From positions 1 through 63,192 of the forward strand of contig CACZUZ010000006.1 of the NCBI GenBank assembly GCA_902784465.1: a DNA stretch of 63,192 bases. The letters run 5' to 3'. Of the stretch, positions 1-8,594 are shown one piece after another (position 1 is the first letter of the stretch; every line of letters begins with the position of its first letter). The stretch is from an uncultured Bacteroidota bacterium. Lineage in GTDB: Bacteria; Bacteroidota; Bacteroidia; Bacteroidales; P3. The translations under genes were made by a program, and so were the position numbers. The notes below the pieces were generated by a model. That model was given only the letters and a program-made list of their open reading frames with translations. It searched no databases and had not been told where the DNA came from.

Positions 1-42
1 CCCGCCTTTTCAACCACACCGTTTTTCCGTCGAAAGCGAGTG

Positions 43-50
43 CAAAGATA
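43..50 (-). promoter_or_regulatory. Leftward -7 promoter element for a gene outside the window
   Basis: On the minus strand this reads TATCTTTG, the Bacteroidetes -7 element TAnnTTTG. It would drive transcription to the left, so a gene probably starts just outside the window. A clear -33 partner is not obvious. Confidence 0.45.
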
Positions 51-367
51 CAACCGTTTTCCAAACTGACAAATTTTTTTTCGCCCCATAATGGATTTTT
101 CATCCTATCTCGCTGTGGCACAACAACAAAAAATTTGAACTTTTTTTTCTCCGGCGCGGAATTCATGCGAAAAACGACCCACAGATTGCCGTTTTTTACG
201 AAAAATCGGCATCTTTTTGTCATGTTAACCCAAATATTCGTGTATCTTACGATTAATCAGATATTTAAATACAAAATAAGATACCTTTTGACATTTTTTA
301 TCAACAATAAAATAGGAAAATCCGAAAATAGTTTTTCTTGATTGACTCATAATTTAGATTAAATGTG
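51..367. other. Non-coding stretch upstream of ansA
   Basis: This AT-rich stretch lies between a leftward promoter element and the ansA promoter. It has long T runs and no convincing gene. A 68-codon frame at 135-341 has biased, low-complexity composition and is not believed. I see no tRNA or structured RNA. Confidence 0.5.
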
Positions 368-375
368 TAACTTTG
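368..375 (+). promoter_or_regulatory. -7 promoter element for ansA
   Basis: TAACTTTG matches the Bacteroidetes -7 consensus TAnnTTTG. An ATTGAC stretch at about 341-346 may serve as the -33 element. The leader to the chosen ansA start would be about 95 bases. Confidence 0.55.
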
Positions 376-472
376 CAAACTCAAACGGAGACGCGCATGC
401 ACAAAAATTGTCTTATATAGAATTAAATGACAACAGGAAAAAGCATTGCATGAGCGTACAAACAATAGTAAG

Positions 473-1528
473 ATGAACGAAGAGACAAAAAAAGACAAAG
501 TACTACTGATATACACAGGAGGCACAATCGGTATGGTACAGGATGAGAGCGGAGCCCTTCAGCCTTTCGCCATGGAACGCATTTATGACGCGCTCCCCTT
601 GCTGCACCGCACCGACTACCAGATAGATTCGTGCCAGCTGGAGCGCATTATCGACTCGTCGAACATGACACCTGAGTTTTGGGTCGACATAGCCACCATC
701 ATAGAGCGCAACTATGACGAATACATAGGGTTTGTGGTGCTTCACGGGACTGACACGATGGCCTATACTGCATCAGCGTTAAGTTTCATGTTCAAGAACC
801 TGTCTAAGCCTATCGTATTGACTGGAAGTCAGTTGCCTCTTGGCATGTTGCGCAGTGACGGACGAGAGAACATCATCTGTGCCCTTGAAATAGCCGCAGG
901 ACGTGAGGTTGTCATTCCCGAGGTTACGGTATTTTTCGAGAATCACCTATACCGTGGCAACCGCAGCACCAAAGTCAGTGCGGAGAATTTCAACGCTTTT
1001 GAGTCGTTCAATTATCCCTCGCTTGCCAAGGCAGGCATCAAGATAAGCTATCGCAAACATCTCATTCTGCCTCAGCCGACAAGCGAGTTGAAGGTACGCA
1101 AGAAATTTGACAGACGCATTGCTGTCCTCAAGCTGTTTCCCGGCATCACACCCGCCGTGGTACAGTCGACGGTACGCATTCCCGACCTGCAGGGACTTGT
1201 CATAGAGACCTTTGGTTCGGGGAATGCGCCAACAGAGTCCTGGTTTATCGAGTCGCTGCAGGAAGCCATTGACCGTGGAGTAATAGTGCTTAACGTCACA
1301 CAATGCAAGGCTGGAGCGGTGCAGATGCGTCAGTACCAGGCTAGTTGTGATATGGACCGCATAGGCGTTATCGGTGGCAACGACATCACCATTGAGGCCG
1401 CAGTTACCAAGATGATGTACCTGCTCGGCAACTTCCCCAACGAAAAAGCCAAGGTATGCGACCGCCTGTCGAGAAGTTTGCGAGGAGAGATTTCGACAGA
1501 GTTGAATATTGAAGAAGAGGATTACTAA
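473..1528 (+). CDS. ansA: Type I (cytoplasmic) L-asparaginase
   Basis: This enzyme hydrolyses L-asparagine to aspartate and ammonia. The first active-site motif YTGGTIGM is at residues 14-21 and the second, HGTDT, at 91-95, both standard for the asparaginase/glutaminase family. There is no signal peptide, and the 351-residue length fits the cytoplasmic type I form. The ATG at 473 is chosen; an in-frame TTG at 446 would add nine residues that do not look conserved. The heptose kinase gene follows on the same strand, and its own ATG lies 19 bases after this stop codon. The ansA identification is strong; true substrate preference cannot be read from the sequence. Confidence 0.9.
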   Translation: MNEETKKDKVLLIYTGGTIGMVQDESGALQPFAMERIYDALPLLHRTDYQIDSCQLERIIDSSNMTPEFWVDIATIIERNYDEYIGFVVLHGTDTMAYTASALSFMFKNLSKPIVLTGSQLPLGMLRSDGRENIICALEIAAGREVVIPEVTVFFENHLYRGNRSTKVSAENFNAFESFNYPSLAKAGIKISYRKHLILPQPTSELKVRKKFDRRIAVLKLFPGITPAVVQSTVRIPDLQGLVIETFGSGNAPTESWFIESLQEAIDRGVIVLNVTQCKAGAVQMRQYQASCDMDRIGVIGGNDITIEAAVTKMMYLLGNFPNEKAKVCDRLSRSLRGEISTELNIEEEDY

Positions 1529-1547
1529 GGGTCAAGATATTGTATTT

Positions 1548-2552
1548 ATGACTATAGAAAAGATATTTGAGAAGATAACCCAAGAGCATGTGCTCATTGT
1601 TGGGGACGTAATGATAGACTCGTACATGTGGGGGAAGGTAACCCGCATTTCACCCGAGGCACCCGTTCCCGTTGTTGCCGTGACCAAGCGTGAGAAGAGG
1701 CTTGGAGGCGCTGCGAATGTCGCGCTTAACATCGAAGCCATGGGTGCGACGCCCATAATATGCTCGGTATTGGGCGATGATGACAGCAGCAAAGATTTCC
1801 AGCAGATAATGTATGATGCCAACATGGACCGTCGGGGCATTGTGGTGAGCGACAATCGCATGACCACTGTCAAATCGCGAGTCATAGGCAACAGTATGCA
1901 TATAGTCCGAGTCGACGAGGAGAACACACATCCGCTCAGTGCCATAGAGGAAGACAAACTGCTAGACCGCATCAGCCGAGCCATAAAGACCATGTCAATC
2001 GATGCCATCATTCTACAGGATTACGACAAGGGATGCATCACGCAGCGCATAATAGAAGAGGTAACGGCCATGGCACGTCGCAAAAAGATACTCACCACTG
2101 TCGATCCCAAACACCGCAATTTCAGTCTTTTCAAAAATGTAGGAGTTTTCAAGCCAAACCTGAAAGAGTTGAGTGAGGGGCTCAATATCGAGATTGATGA
2201 CAGCAGCGAGGAGAGTCTGATGAATGACCTGCTTCATGCATCAAAGATACTCCATGAACGCCAGAATATCGATGTTGTGCTGACCACCCTGTCAAGCCGC
2301 GGCATGTATGCATGCGACTTCCGTAGCGGGGAGCCGCAAGCAGTTCTTGTGCCGTCGTGTGCACACGCCGTATCGGATGTTTCAGGTGCTGGCGACACTG
2401 TAATAAGTGTAATCACCCTGGCACTTGGTGCCGGCATGACACTGCAGGAGTCGGTACATTGTGCCAACCTCGCCGGCGGCATCGTCTGCGAACATGTAGG
2501 TGTAGTCCCCATCAACCCAGAGCGACTGAAAGAAGAGATGCGGAAAATGTAG
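1548..2552 (+). CDS. rfaE1: D-glycero-beta-D-manno-heptose-7-phosphate kinase (PfkB family)
   Basis: This is a PfkB-type sugar kinase expected to phosphorylate heptose 7-phosphate at C1 in ADP-heptose synthesis for the LPS core. The N-terminal stretch GDVMIDSYMWGKVTRISPEA (19-38) and RLGGAANVA (51-59) are typical of RfaE/HldE kinase domains. The PfkB anion-hole motif GAGD is at 280-283. At 334 residues it holds only the kinase domain, so the nucleotidyltransferase half must be encoded elsewhere. The ATG at 1548 is chosen over an upstream TTG at 1509 that would overlap ansA. The gene lies 19 bases after ansA and may share its transcript. Ribokinase-like alternatives are less likely given the N-terminal motif. 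Confidence 0.88.
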   Translation: MTIEKIFEKITQEHVLIVGDVMIDSYMWGKVTRISPEAPVPVVAVTKREKRLGGAANVALNIEAMGATPIICSVLGDDDSSKDFQQIMYDANMDRRGIVVSDNRMTTVKSRVIGNSMHIVRVDEENTHPLSAIEEDKLLDRISRAIKTMSIDAIILQDYDKGCITQRIIEEVTAMARRKKILTTVDPKHRNFSLFKNVGVFKPNLKELSEGLNIEIDDSSEESLMNDLLHASKILHERQNIDVVLTTLSSRGMYACDFRSGEPQAVLVPSCAHAVSDVSGAGDTVISVITLALGAGMTLQESVHCANLAGGIVCEHVGVVPINPERLKEEMRKM

Positions 2553-2595
2553 ACTTGATTATCTTAAAAATTTATTGAACAACTGATTATTTATC

Positions 2596-4776
2596 ATGAT
2601 AGGAAAGAGAACACTCAAAAGAATAGCTCTTTTGGCCACACTGGTCGCATTTGTTGGATGCCAAAAAGAGGAGAGAGAGTTTTTCACTGCAACCACACAG
2701 GACTATTCTGCAACAACAAAAGTACACATAGCCAGCGGCAACCAAAACTCCATCGCCTACTGGGACAATGGCGACCAGGTGATGATCAACGGCACCACGC
2801 ACAGCGTCACAATTGAAGCCAGCAACAGCAATACCGCCAAAATAGCTGCCGAAGGCGTCAGTGCCTACGGTGAGAAATACTACGCTGCCTACCCAGCCAA
2901 CCGTGCCACAATGAGCGGTAGCACAGTCACTTTTGACATCCCCTACAGCGAGAAATATACCACTAACAGCAGTGGTCAACAGCTTGTCAACAACATCATG
3001 GTAGCCAAAAGCGACGGCACCAAACTTGCATTTCAGAATGCAGGAGCCATGCTCCATTTCAGCGTGAAAGGCAGCAGTAACGGTGTCGGGCAGCTGTTAG
3101 CCATCGAGGTTTCGTGCGACCGTCCCCTATGCGGACAGCTAACGGTAGACATGTCAGGCAGTACCGCGAACAGCACCCTTGTCGGGTCACCATCAGACAC
3201 GGCACGAACATTGTTATTCGACGAACCATACACATTGACATCAACACCCAAAGATTTTTATCTCAACATTCCGGCACTGACAGGAGCAACAAAATTTCGT
3301 GTGAGATACATCCTCAAGAACGGTTCAAATCTAAGAATATTCGACAAAACCAAAACCGCAGACATTACCTTCACAAAAGGTTGCATATACTCTTTTGGTC
3401 AAGACATCTATGACGGCAGTAGTACATTCACATTCGCCGGGAATGCCGGGACGATGGTGACTCCAGGCACTGGAGACAACCCGCTGAAGATAACGTCAGG
3501 AGATATATTTACAGCCTCAGCGTATTATTTCGGCACAGCCGGCCGACAGTTTATCCTCGACCGGGACATTACCGTCACTTCCAGTGTCACCACGCTGAAA
3601 GCCACATTAGACGGCAACGGTCACACCATAACCTTAGGCAGCAGTAATTCCCTCTTCCAAAGCATCGACGGAGGCACAGTAAAGAATCTGACTGTAGACG
3701 GCACCATCTCGTCTCCCACTTGTGTCAACTATCGTTTCGGGGCCATTGCCTGCGAGGCAAAAAACTACGCAACCCTTGAGAACTGCACCAACAAAGCAAC
3801 CATCACCTGTATACAAGGCAAGAACAACAACAACACAATAGTTGGCGGAATATGTGCGTACGTGAACAGCAGCACCATTAATGAATGTCGTAACGAAGGA
3901 GAAATCAGCACCGACGCACAATACACTGGTGGTATTGCCGGATATTGCAATAGTCTGAAATCTATTAATGGGTGCAGCAATAGCGAACCCGTCAACGTAA
4001 CCATAGCAAATGGCGAGAGCCGAGATATATTTGTTGGAGGCCTGATTGGGAACATCTCCCTATTAAGCAGCGGAACCCTGAAGGCCGAAAACTGCCAAAA
4101 CTATGGTGAAATAACCATTAGCGGAACAACATCAAAAGACATCTACTGTGGTGGCTGCTTTGGACAAGCGACAGCATCATCTTCGTTCAGCATAGAGAAA
4201 TGCAGCAATATGGGATCTATAACCTGTAATATGACATCATCTGGAGAAATGTATTTCGGCGGCGTATTGGGGAGCGACGGAAGCGGAGGTGAGTCAATAA
4301 TGCTCAATTGCTATAACGAAGGCTCTATTGGAAATACATCGATCAAGCTTGCCGGTGGACTTCTCGGACGCAGTCAAAGAATGAGCATCGCCAACAGTTA
4401 CGCATTCTGTAATATAACCGCCAGTACGGCGGCAGGTCTTGTGGCGGACGGGGCAACGCTTCAGACAATAGTAACGATAAACAATTGCTACTACTTTGGC
4501 AGGCTTACATCCAACAGTCCAAGCACTAAATACGGAATAGCCGGTTCTTCTGCCGATGCCAGCCATCGCATGGAACTAACGTACTGCCACCATCCGAAAG
4601 GGAAAGGTATAGCGAACTTCTGCGGAGCCAACAGCATAGCCTACGGCACCTGTGATTCAGTCCTTACTGCCACAGATGCGGGAATGTTGACCTCATTAAA
4701 TGAACACAAGCCAACAGGAGGTAACGGATGGACTACCGGCAGCGACCATATCGTTATCCAATCGGGGAAACGTTAG
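2596..4776 (+). CDS. Fimbrillin-like lipoprotein with GLUG-type repeats
   Basis: The N-terminus is a lipoprotein signal with lipobox cysteine at residue 22 (FVGC). Residues 25 to about 270 resemble Bacteroidales fimbrillin-like domains, including the AYWDNGDQV strand and the KYYAAYPA strand. Residues about 310-640 are a run of repeats alternating GG-I-AG turns with NC-N-G-I strands, the pattern of GLUG-type beta-helix repeats. It is therefore probably an outer-surface lipoprotein, perhaps a pilus tip or adhesin component. No fimbrial operon partners are next to it. Its 3' end overlaps the convergent radical SAM gene by four bases. The exact role is unknown. Confidence 0.75.
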   Translation: MIGKRTLKRIALLATLVAFVGCQKEEREFFTATTQDYSATTKVHIASGNQNSIAYWDNGDQVMINGTTHSVTIEASNSNTAKIAAEGVSAYGEKYYAAYPANRATMSGSTVTFDIPYSEKYTTNSSGQQLVNNIMVAKSDGTKLAFQNAGAMLHFSVKGSSNGVGQLLAIEVSCDRPLCGQLTVDMSGSTANSTLVGSPSDTARTLLFDEPYTLTSTPKDFYLNIPALTGATKFRVRYILKNGSNLRIFDKTKTADITFTKGCIYSFGQDIYDGSSTFTFAGNAGTMVTPGTGDNPLKITSGDIFTASAYYFGTAGRQFILDRDITVTSSVTTLKATLDGNGHTITLGSSNSLFQSIDGGTVKNLTVDGTISSPTCVNYRFGAIACEAKNYATLENCTNKATITCIQGKNNNNTIVGGICAYVNSSTINECRNEGEISTDAQYTGGIAGYCNSLKSINGCSNSEPVNVTIANGESRDIFVGGLIGNISLLSSGTLKAENCQNYGEITISGTTSKDIYCGGCFGQATASSSFSIEKCSNMGSITCNMTSSGEMYFGGVLGSDGSGGESIMLNCYNEGSIGNTSIKLAGGLLGRSQRMSIANSYAFCNITASTAAGLVADGATLQTIVTINNCYYFGRLTSNSPSTKYGIAGSSADASHRMELTYCHHPKGKGIANFCGANSIAYGTCDSVLTATDAGMLTSLNEHKPTGGNGWTTGSDHIVIQSGKR

Positions 4777-5855
4777 TTGCCCATCAACCGATGGTAGTGG
4801 CAAAACAGCAGTTCCTCGTTGTTGTCGTATAGGTGCATGCCACTGCCCTTGCAGTATTTGAAAAAGTCGCACTCTCGGCACTGACCCTTGCGAGTCCACG
4901 AATGGTCACGGAATTTTTGGAAACGGTTCTGCCATACGTCCCAGAGGTTGTCTTTGTAGATATTACCCTGATGGAAATTTGAACGAATAGAGGTGCATCC
5001 TGAAATGGAGCCATCGACAAGCACCGATGCGACATTGATGCCAGCACGGCAATGGAAATAATAGTCGCGCGCCCTACCTTCATACTGCCCGAGGAAACCC
5101 TCACAACCATAGTTGGCATGTATGCGACCCTCTTCGCGTACTTTTTCGATAAAAGCGAAAAGACCACGAAACTGACTGTCGTTCAGTTGTAATTCATTAT
5201 TATCGGCGGCGCGACCCATGGGGAATATAGAAAAAAGTCGCCAATTACGCACACCTATTGAGACAAGGTACTCCTTGAACTCATCCAGACGCCCATAGTT
5301 GCGGGGGTTGACGCAGGTCACGATGTCCCACACCAGGTCGGGAGTGCGCGTCAACAAGCGTACGGCATGGTCGGTACGTTCGAAGCTCTTTTCATTCCTG
5401 CGAATCCAGTTATGATCGTCGGCGAAGCCGTCGAAAGAGACGGTAATAGAGTGCATGCCACTTCGCAACAGGCTGTCCAGCCTTTTTTCGTCAAGCAATA
5501 GTCCATTGGTAACCAACCCCCAAGGGAAGCCACGTCTATACAGCTCTAGGCCCACATCTTCAATATCGTCGCGGACCAGGGCTTCACCACCGGTGAATGT
5601 GACAAAGGTTTTGTTAGGATTAACATGTGGAGTGATGTCGTCAATAGCCTTAAAGAAATCTTTTGCTGGCATGTCGGGCGTGGAAGCTGCCTGTTTACAA
5701 TCGCTGCCACAATGGCGGCAGTTCATGTTGCAGCGCAAAGTACATTCCCAAAACAGATTGCGAAGTTCGTGGATCTGAGCCTCATTCTCACAAATACGGC
5801 TATGCAGTCCCAACGCGAGACGTTTTTTGAAAGACAACGATTTCTTCTCGTTCAT
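4773..5855 (-). CDS. Radical SAM/SPASM-like protein of the rSAM/lipoprotein system (TIGR04133-like)
   Basis: This 360-residue protein carries the radical SAM cluster motif CNMNCRHC with cysteines at 42, 46 and 49, which binds the SAM-activating 4Fe-4S cluster. The C-terminal part has seven further cysteines (251, 269, 287, 326, 329, 335, 352), a SPASM-like pattern able to hold auxiliary clusters. It overlaps the upstream lipoprotein gene by four bases (ATGA), so the two are translationally coupled. From memory this pairing matches the TIGR04133 radical SAM and TIGR04134 lipoprotein families of gut Bacteroidetes, whose chemistry is not established. A modification of the partner lipoprotein is an inference. 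Other SPASM maturases are the main alternative. Confidence 0.85.
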   Translation of the reverse strand: MNEKKSLSFKKRLALGLHSRICENEAQIHELRNLFWECTLRCNMNCRHCGSDCKQAASTPDMPAKDFFKAIDDITPHVNPNKTFVTFTGGEALVRDDIEDVGLELYRRGFPWGLVTNGLLLDEKRLDSLLRSGMHSITVSFDGFADDHNWIRRNEKSFERTDHAVRLLTRTPDLVWDIVTCVNPRNYGRLDEFKEYLVSIGVRNWRLFSIFPMGRAADNNELQLNDSQFRGLFAFIEKVREEGRIHANYGCEGFLGQYEGRARDYYFHCRAGINVASVLVDGSISGCTSIRSNFHQGNIYKDNLWDVWQNRFQKFRDHSWTRKGQCRECDFFKYCKGSGMHLYDNNEELLFCHYHRLMGN

Positions 5856-6517
5856 TTCTTCTTGCGTTTCATCTTGATAGCCACCTCAGCGTTCTTAATG
5901 CCAAGATTCCATTGCGACACCGGTTTGTCACCACTTTCGGGGTCGCCAAACTGTACGTCGACGAGCTGATTCTGAAACGAACCGTTTTTGGAGCCATCGA
6001 TGTCACGGACCAACACTCTCATCGTTTCCCACGGACGGTCAGAGCCGTTAACCTCGAAGTTGCCCTTCTCATCGGTAGTATCGCTCATGCGACGCATCTC
6101 TGATTTCCAATACTCATTATCAGGCAGGTTATCGGGGTCAATCCTGCTGTCAATCAGTATGACTTGCATGCCCTTTACAGGCTTGCCATTGGGGTCGGTG
6201 ACACGACCTTTAACACAAAAGTCTACAGTCGGCACCCCATAGACTGTCACCTGAGGCTCACGGGGTTGCGGGGGAACGACAGTTGGGGCAGGTTGCTGCG
6301 AATCAGCAGGAGATTGAGTCACAGCATTGCTGTCGGCATATTCTCTTAGCGGGACGCCGTACATAGGCACAAGCACATTCTCGTCGATGCGATGCGGCTC
6401 TTTTGTGCCTTTGTCGCCAGCTGCCATCTCTTTGCTGTGACGGCAAGCCGTGAGACCGAGAATGCTCATTGCCGTGACAATCAGCCAGTTTTTAAATTTA
6501 AGGTATCGAATTTTCAT
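5852..6517 (-). CDS. Radical SAM-associated lipoprotein (TIGR04134-like)
   Basis: This 221-residue protein starts with a lipoprotein signal whose lipobox ends LTAC at cysteine 25. A Pro/Gln-rich linker (about 66-90) separates two copies of a YGVP motif, MYGVP at 52-56 and VYGVP at 92-96. After the second copy comes a single carboxypeptidase-regulatory-like beta domain beginning CVKGRVTDPNGKPVKG (101-116). The C-terminus is very basic (KMKRKKK). The gene is first in a two-gene operon with the radical SAM protein, which overlaps it by four bases. The duplicated YGVP element beside the linker is a plausible modification site, but that is inference. The protein is expected to sit in a membrane, periplasmic or surface facing. 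Confidence 0.8.
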   Translation of the reverse strand: MKIRYLKFKNWLIVTAMSILGLTACRHSKEMAAGDKGTKEPHRIDENVLVPMYGVPLREYADSNAVTQSPADSQQPAPTVVPPQPREPQVTVYGVPTVDFCVKGRVTDPNGKPVKGMQVILIDSRIDPDNLPDNEYWKSEMRRMSDTTDEKGNFEVNGSDRPWETMRVLVRDIDGSKNGSFQNQLVDVQFGDPESGDKPVSQWNLGIKNAEVAIKMKRKKK

Positions 6518-6596
6518 TGCATGACCTATTGCTTACAGATAATAACGAATAGAATTATTAAATATTGTGTTGTGAGCGACTTTGCCACAAAAAGAG

Positions 6597-6604
6597 TATC
6601 TTTG
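6597..6604 (+). promoter_or_regulatory. -7 promoter element for aroF-CM
   Basis: TATCTTTG fits the Bacteroidetes -7 consensus and lies 24 bases before the aroF-CM start codon, which implies a very short leader. The 111-base gap also has to hold the divergent promoter of the lipoprotein/radical SAM operon, for which I see no canonical element. Confidence 0.55.
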
Positions 6605-6628
6605 CAGCTGTAAGAAAAGCAGGAAAAA

Positions 6629-7666
6629 ATGGATAGAATACTAACTATCAGCACCAAACCGATAGTCATTGCAGGACCATGCAGTGCCGAAAACCCTATG
6701 CAACTACAGCAAATAGCCGCTTCTATCGCCAAAGACGACCGCATATCCATGATGCGATGCGGAGTATGGAAGCCACGCACTCGACCAGGAGGCTTTGAGG
6801 GCATGGGAGAGCCAGCGTTGCGATGGATTTCAGACTTGCGAAAAACATACCCCACAATGCGTTTCTGCTGCGAGGTGGCTCGTCCTGAGCATATTGAACT
6901 ATGCTTACAATATAGCATGGACGCTGTGTGGATTGGTGCCCGCACGAGTGTCAATCCGTTCCTGATGGGCGAGCTTGCCGAAGCCCTTCGGGGCACCAAT
7001 CTTGCCGTGATGGTGAAAAACCCCATCACCCCCGACGTGGACCTCTGGGTAGGAGCCGTCGAGAGACTGCATGCTGTAGGAATAGAGGACTTGGCAGCCA
7101 TCCATCGCGGTTTTGCCACATACAACAATCTTGGTTATCGCAACAACCCACTATGGGAGATACCTATAGAGATGAAACGCCGGATGCCAAAACTGCCGTT
7201 GCTATGCGACCCTAGCCATATAGGTGGCCGCAGCGAACTCGTGGCCCAACTATCGCAGATGGCACTCGACCTCCATTTCGACGGACTGATGATTGAATGC
7301 CACCCATCGCCTGACGATGCGTTGACCGACAGTCTCCAGCAAATCCGACCCAGCGAACTCACCACGCTGCTCGACAGCCTCAAGATAAGGCAGCAGGGGA
7401 CCACTCCTGGCGAGATGCGACGGTTGCGCGAAGAGCTGGACATGATTGACACGCAACTGCTCGAGCTATTGAGCCGACGCATGAAGATTTCTTTCGCCAT
7501 AGGCAACATAAAACGCAAGCACAACATGCCCATTTTCCAGCCTGAACGTTGGCAACAAGTTCTTGACAAACAGCTGGAGAAAGGTCGAAGTCTGGGGCTC
7601 GACGCCAATTTTGTAAAGGAGCTCAGCGAGAAAATACACGGCGAAAGCCTTAGACAGCAAGAGTAA
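6629..7666 (+). CDS. Bifunctional DAHP synthase / type II chorismate mutase
   Basis: The first domain condenses phosphoenolpyruvate with erythrose 4-phosphate, the entry step of the shikimate pathway. The second converts chorismate to prephenate. The DAHP synthase part shows IAGPCSAE (14-21), KPRTRPG (48-54), GARTSVNPF and DPSHIGG. The mutase domain fills about residues 257-345 and includes the helix LREELDMIDTQLLELLSRR. This fusion is the usual form in Bacteroidetes, where the mutase often makes the synthase sensitive to prephenate. Here it stands alone, without pheA, tyrA or an aminotransferase beside it. aroQ and aroK lie far downstream in this window. A strong terminator follows. Confidence 0.92.
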   Translation: MDRILTISTKPIVIAGPCSAENPMQLQQIAASIAKDDRISMMRCGVWKPRTRPGGFEGMGEPALRWISDLRKTYPTMRFCCEVARPEHIELCLQYSMDAVWIGARTSVNPFLMGELAEALRGTNLAVMVKNPITPDVDLWVGAVERLHAVGIEDLAAIHRGFATYNNLGYRNNPLWEIPIEMKRRMPKLPLLCDPSHIGGRSELVAQLSQMALDLHFDGLMIECHPSPDDALTDSLQQIRPSELTTLLDSLKIRQQGTTPGEMRRLREELDMIDTQLLELLSRRMKISFAIGNIKRKHNMPIFQPERWQQVLDKQLEKGRSLGLDANFVKELSEKIHGESLRQQE

Positions 7667-7697
7667 TGGGAACCGACACCCTCAACGCAAAAAAAAG

Positions 7698-7727
7698 AAA
7701 GCAGCCAGAGACGGCTGCTTTTTTTTT
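7698..7727 (+). terminator. Rho-independent terminator after aroF-CM
   Basis: A 6-bp GC-rich stem (GCAGCC / GGCTGC) with a six-base loop is followed by nine T residues and preceded by an A run, so it could also work on the other strand for rpmA. Confidence 0.85.
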
Positions 7728-7728
7728 C

Positions 7729-7801
7729 GTGACCGAGATCGGTCACTGTTTTTTCGTGACCGAGATCGGTCACTGTTTTTTTCGTGACCGAGATCGGTCA
7801 C
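7729..7801. repeat. Three tandem copies of an 18-bp palindrome separated by T runs
   Basis: GTGACCGAGATCGGTCAC occurs at 7729-7746, 7756-7773 and 7784-7801. Each copy is an 8-bp inverted repeat around GA. The spacers are T-rich, so each copy plus its T run looks like a terminator on the plus strand, and the A runs ahead of the copies give the minus strand a U tract as well. The array lies between the convergent ends of aroF-CM and rpmA. It may be a multi-copy bidirectional terminator or a dyad bound by a protein. Confidence 0.8.
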
Positions 7802-7825
7802 GTTTTTTTTCTTTGTTCGATGGGG

Positions 7826-8083
7826 TTATTCAGCGGGGACAACAGAAACAAAAGACTTGTTTTCACGACCCTTGTGGAACTTCACCACACCATCGCAGAG
7901 AGCGAAGAGGGTATGATCCTTACCCATGCCAACATTCTGACCAGGGTTGTGGACAGTACCGCGCTGGCGGATGATGATGTTACCAGCGATGCAGGGCTGA
8001 CCGCCAAAAATCTTAACACCCAAACGTTTGCTTTCGGATTCACGACCGTTACTGGAACTACCGACACCTTTTTTATGAGCCAT
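7826..8083 (-). CDS. rpmA: 50S ribosomal protein L27
   Basis: L27 is a small, basic protein of the large ribosomal subunit near the peptidyl-transferase centre. The 85-residue sequence opens [22 protein letters not shown] and has the conserved IIRQRGT and [12 protein letters not shown] segments. It begins directly MAHKKG without the N-terminal extension that some Firmicutes cleave off. It follows rplU by 30 bases in the standard rplU-rpmA order and is surely cotranscribed with it. The palindrome array at 7729-7801 lies just beyond its stop. Confidence 0.97.
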   Translation of the reverse strand: MAHKKGVGSSSNGRESESKRLGVKIFGGQPCIAGNIIIRQRGTVHNPGQNVGMGKDHTLFALCDGVVKFHKGRENKSFVSVVPAE

Positions 8084-8113
8084 AATATAAACGTTTTAAA
8101 AGGTTAGACAAAA

Positions 8114-8422
8114 TTAGTTAATGCTGTTAATCTGAATCTGGGTAAGGTAGTCGCGATGACCGTTCATCTTCTGATATCCTTTACGACGGATTTTCTTGAA
8201 GACGAGCACCTTCTTACCTTTCAGATGTTTCACCACGGTAGCTTTCACGTTGGCTCCATTGATATAGGGCTGGCCAACGGTAATGTTACCATCATTGTCT
8301 TTGAGCATCACGGTGTCAAAAGAAACTTCGCTGCCTTCCTCATTCTGAAGACGATTGACGAAGATCTTCTGATCTTGGGCGACCTTGAATTGCTTTCCTG
8401 CGATTTCTACGATTGCGTACAT
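8114..8422 (-). CDS. rplU: 50S ribosomal protein L21
   Basis: L21 is a 23S rRNA-binding protein of the large subunit. The 102-residue protein opens MYAIVEIAGKQFKV, the universal L21 start, and ends with the basic RRKGYQKMNGHRDYLTQIQI region. The reading frame stays open upstream to 8542, but the conserved start fixes the ATG at 8420-8422. It leads the rplU-rpmA operon. A Bacteroidetes-type promoter lies about 90 bases upstream. Confidence 0.97.
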   Translation of the reverse strand: MYAIVEIAGKQFKVAQDQKIFVNRLQNEEGSEVSFDTVMLKDNDGNITVGQPYINGANVKATVVKHLKGKKVLVFKKIRRKGYQKMNGHRDYLTQIQINSIN

Positions 8423-8512
8423 TTTATTTATTTGATTTAAAAAGATTTTCAGACAACTGGACAATCGGATTTTCAGACTTTTATAAATCCATTTTTTCCA
8501 CAAAACGGAGTG

Positions 8513-8520
8513 CAAAAGTA
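8513..8520 (-). promoter_or_regulatory. -7 promoter element for rplU-rpmA
   Basis: On the minus strand this reads TACTTTTG, matching TAnnTTTG. It gives a leader of about 85 bases ahead of rplU, long enough to hold autoregulatory structure, though none was identified. Confidence 0.5.
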
Positions 8521-8594
8521 CTAATATTTTTATATATGACAAAATATTTTTTCACAACAATCAACAGAATACTGATATTCAACTAACTATTTTA

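Noticed and set aside
135-341. 68-codon frame in the leading non-coding region
   Set aside because: Low-complexity Phe/Asn/Lys/Ile composition, no homology recognised, and it lies over the ansA promoter.
7729-7801. Possible CRISPR array
   Set aside because: The units are palindromes separated only by short T-rich stretches; there are no unique spacers and no cas genes.
8423-8542. N-terminal extension of rplU
   Set aside because: L21 has a universal MYA-V start at 8422; the upstream part includes the promoter.
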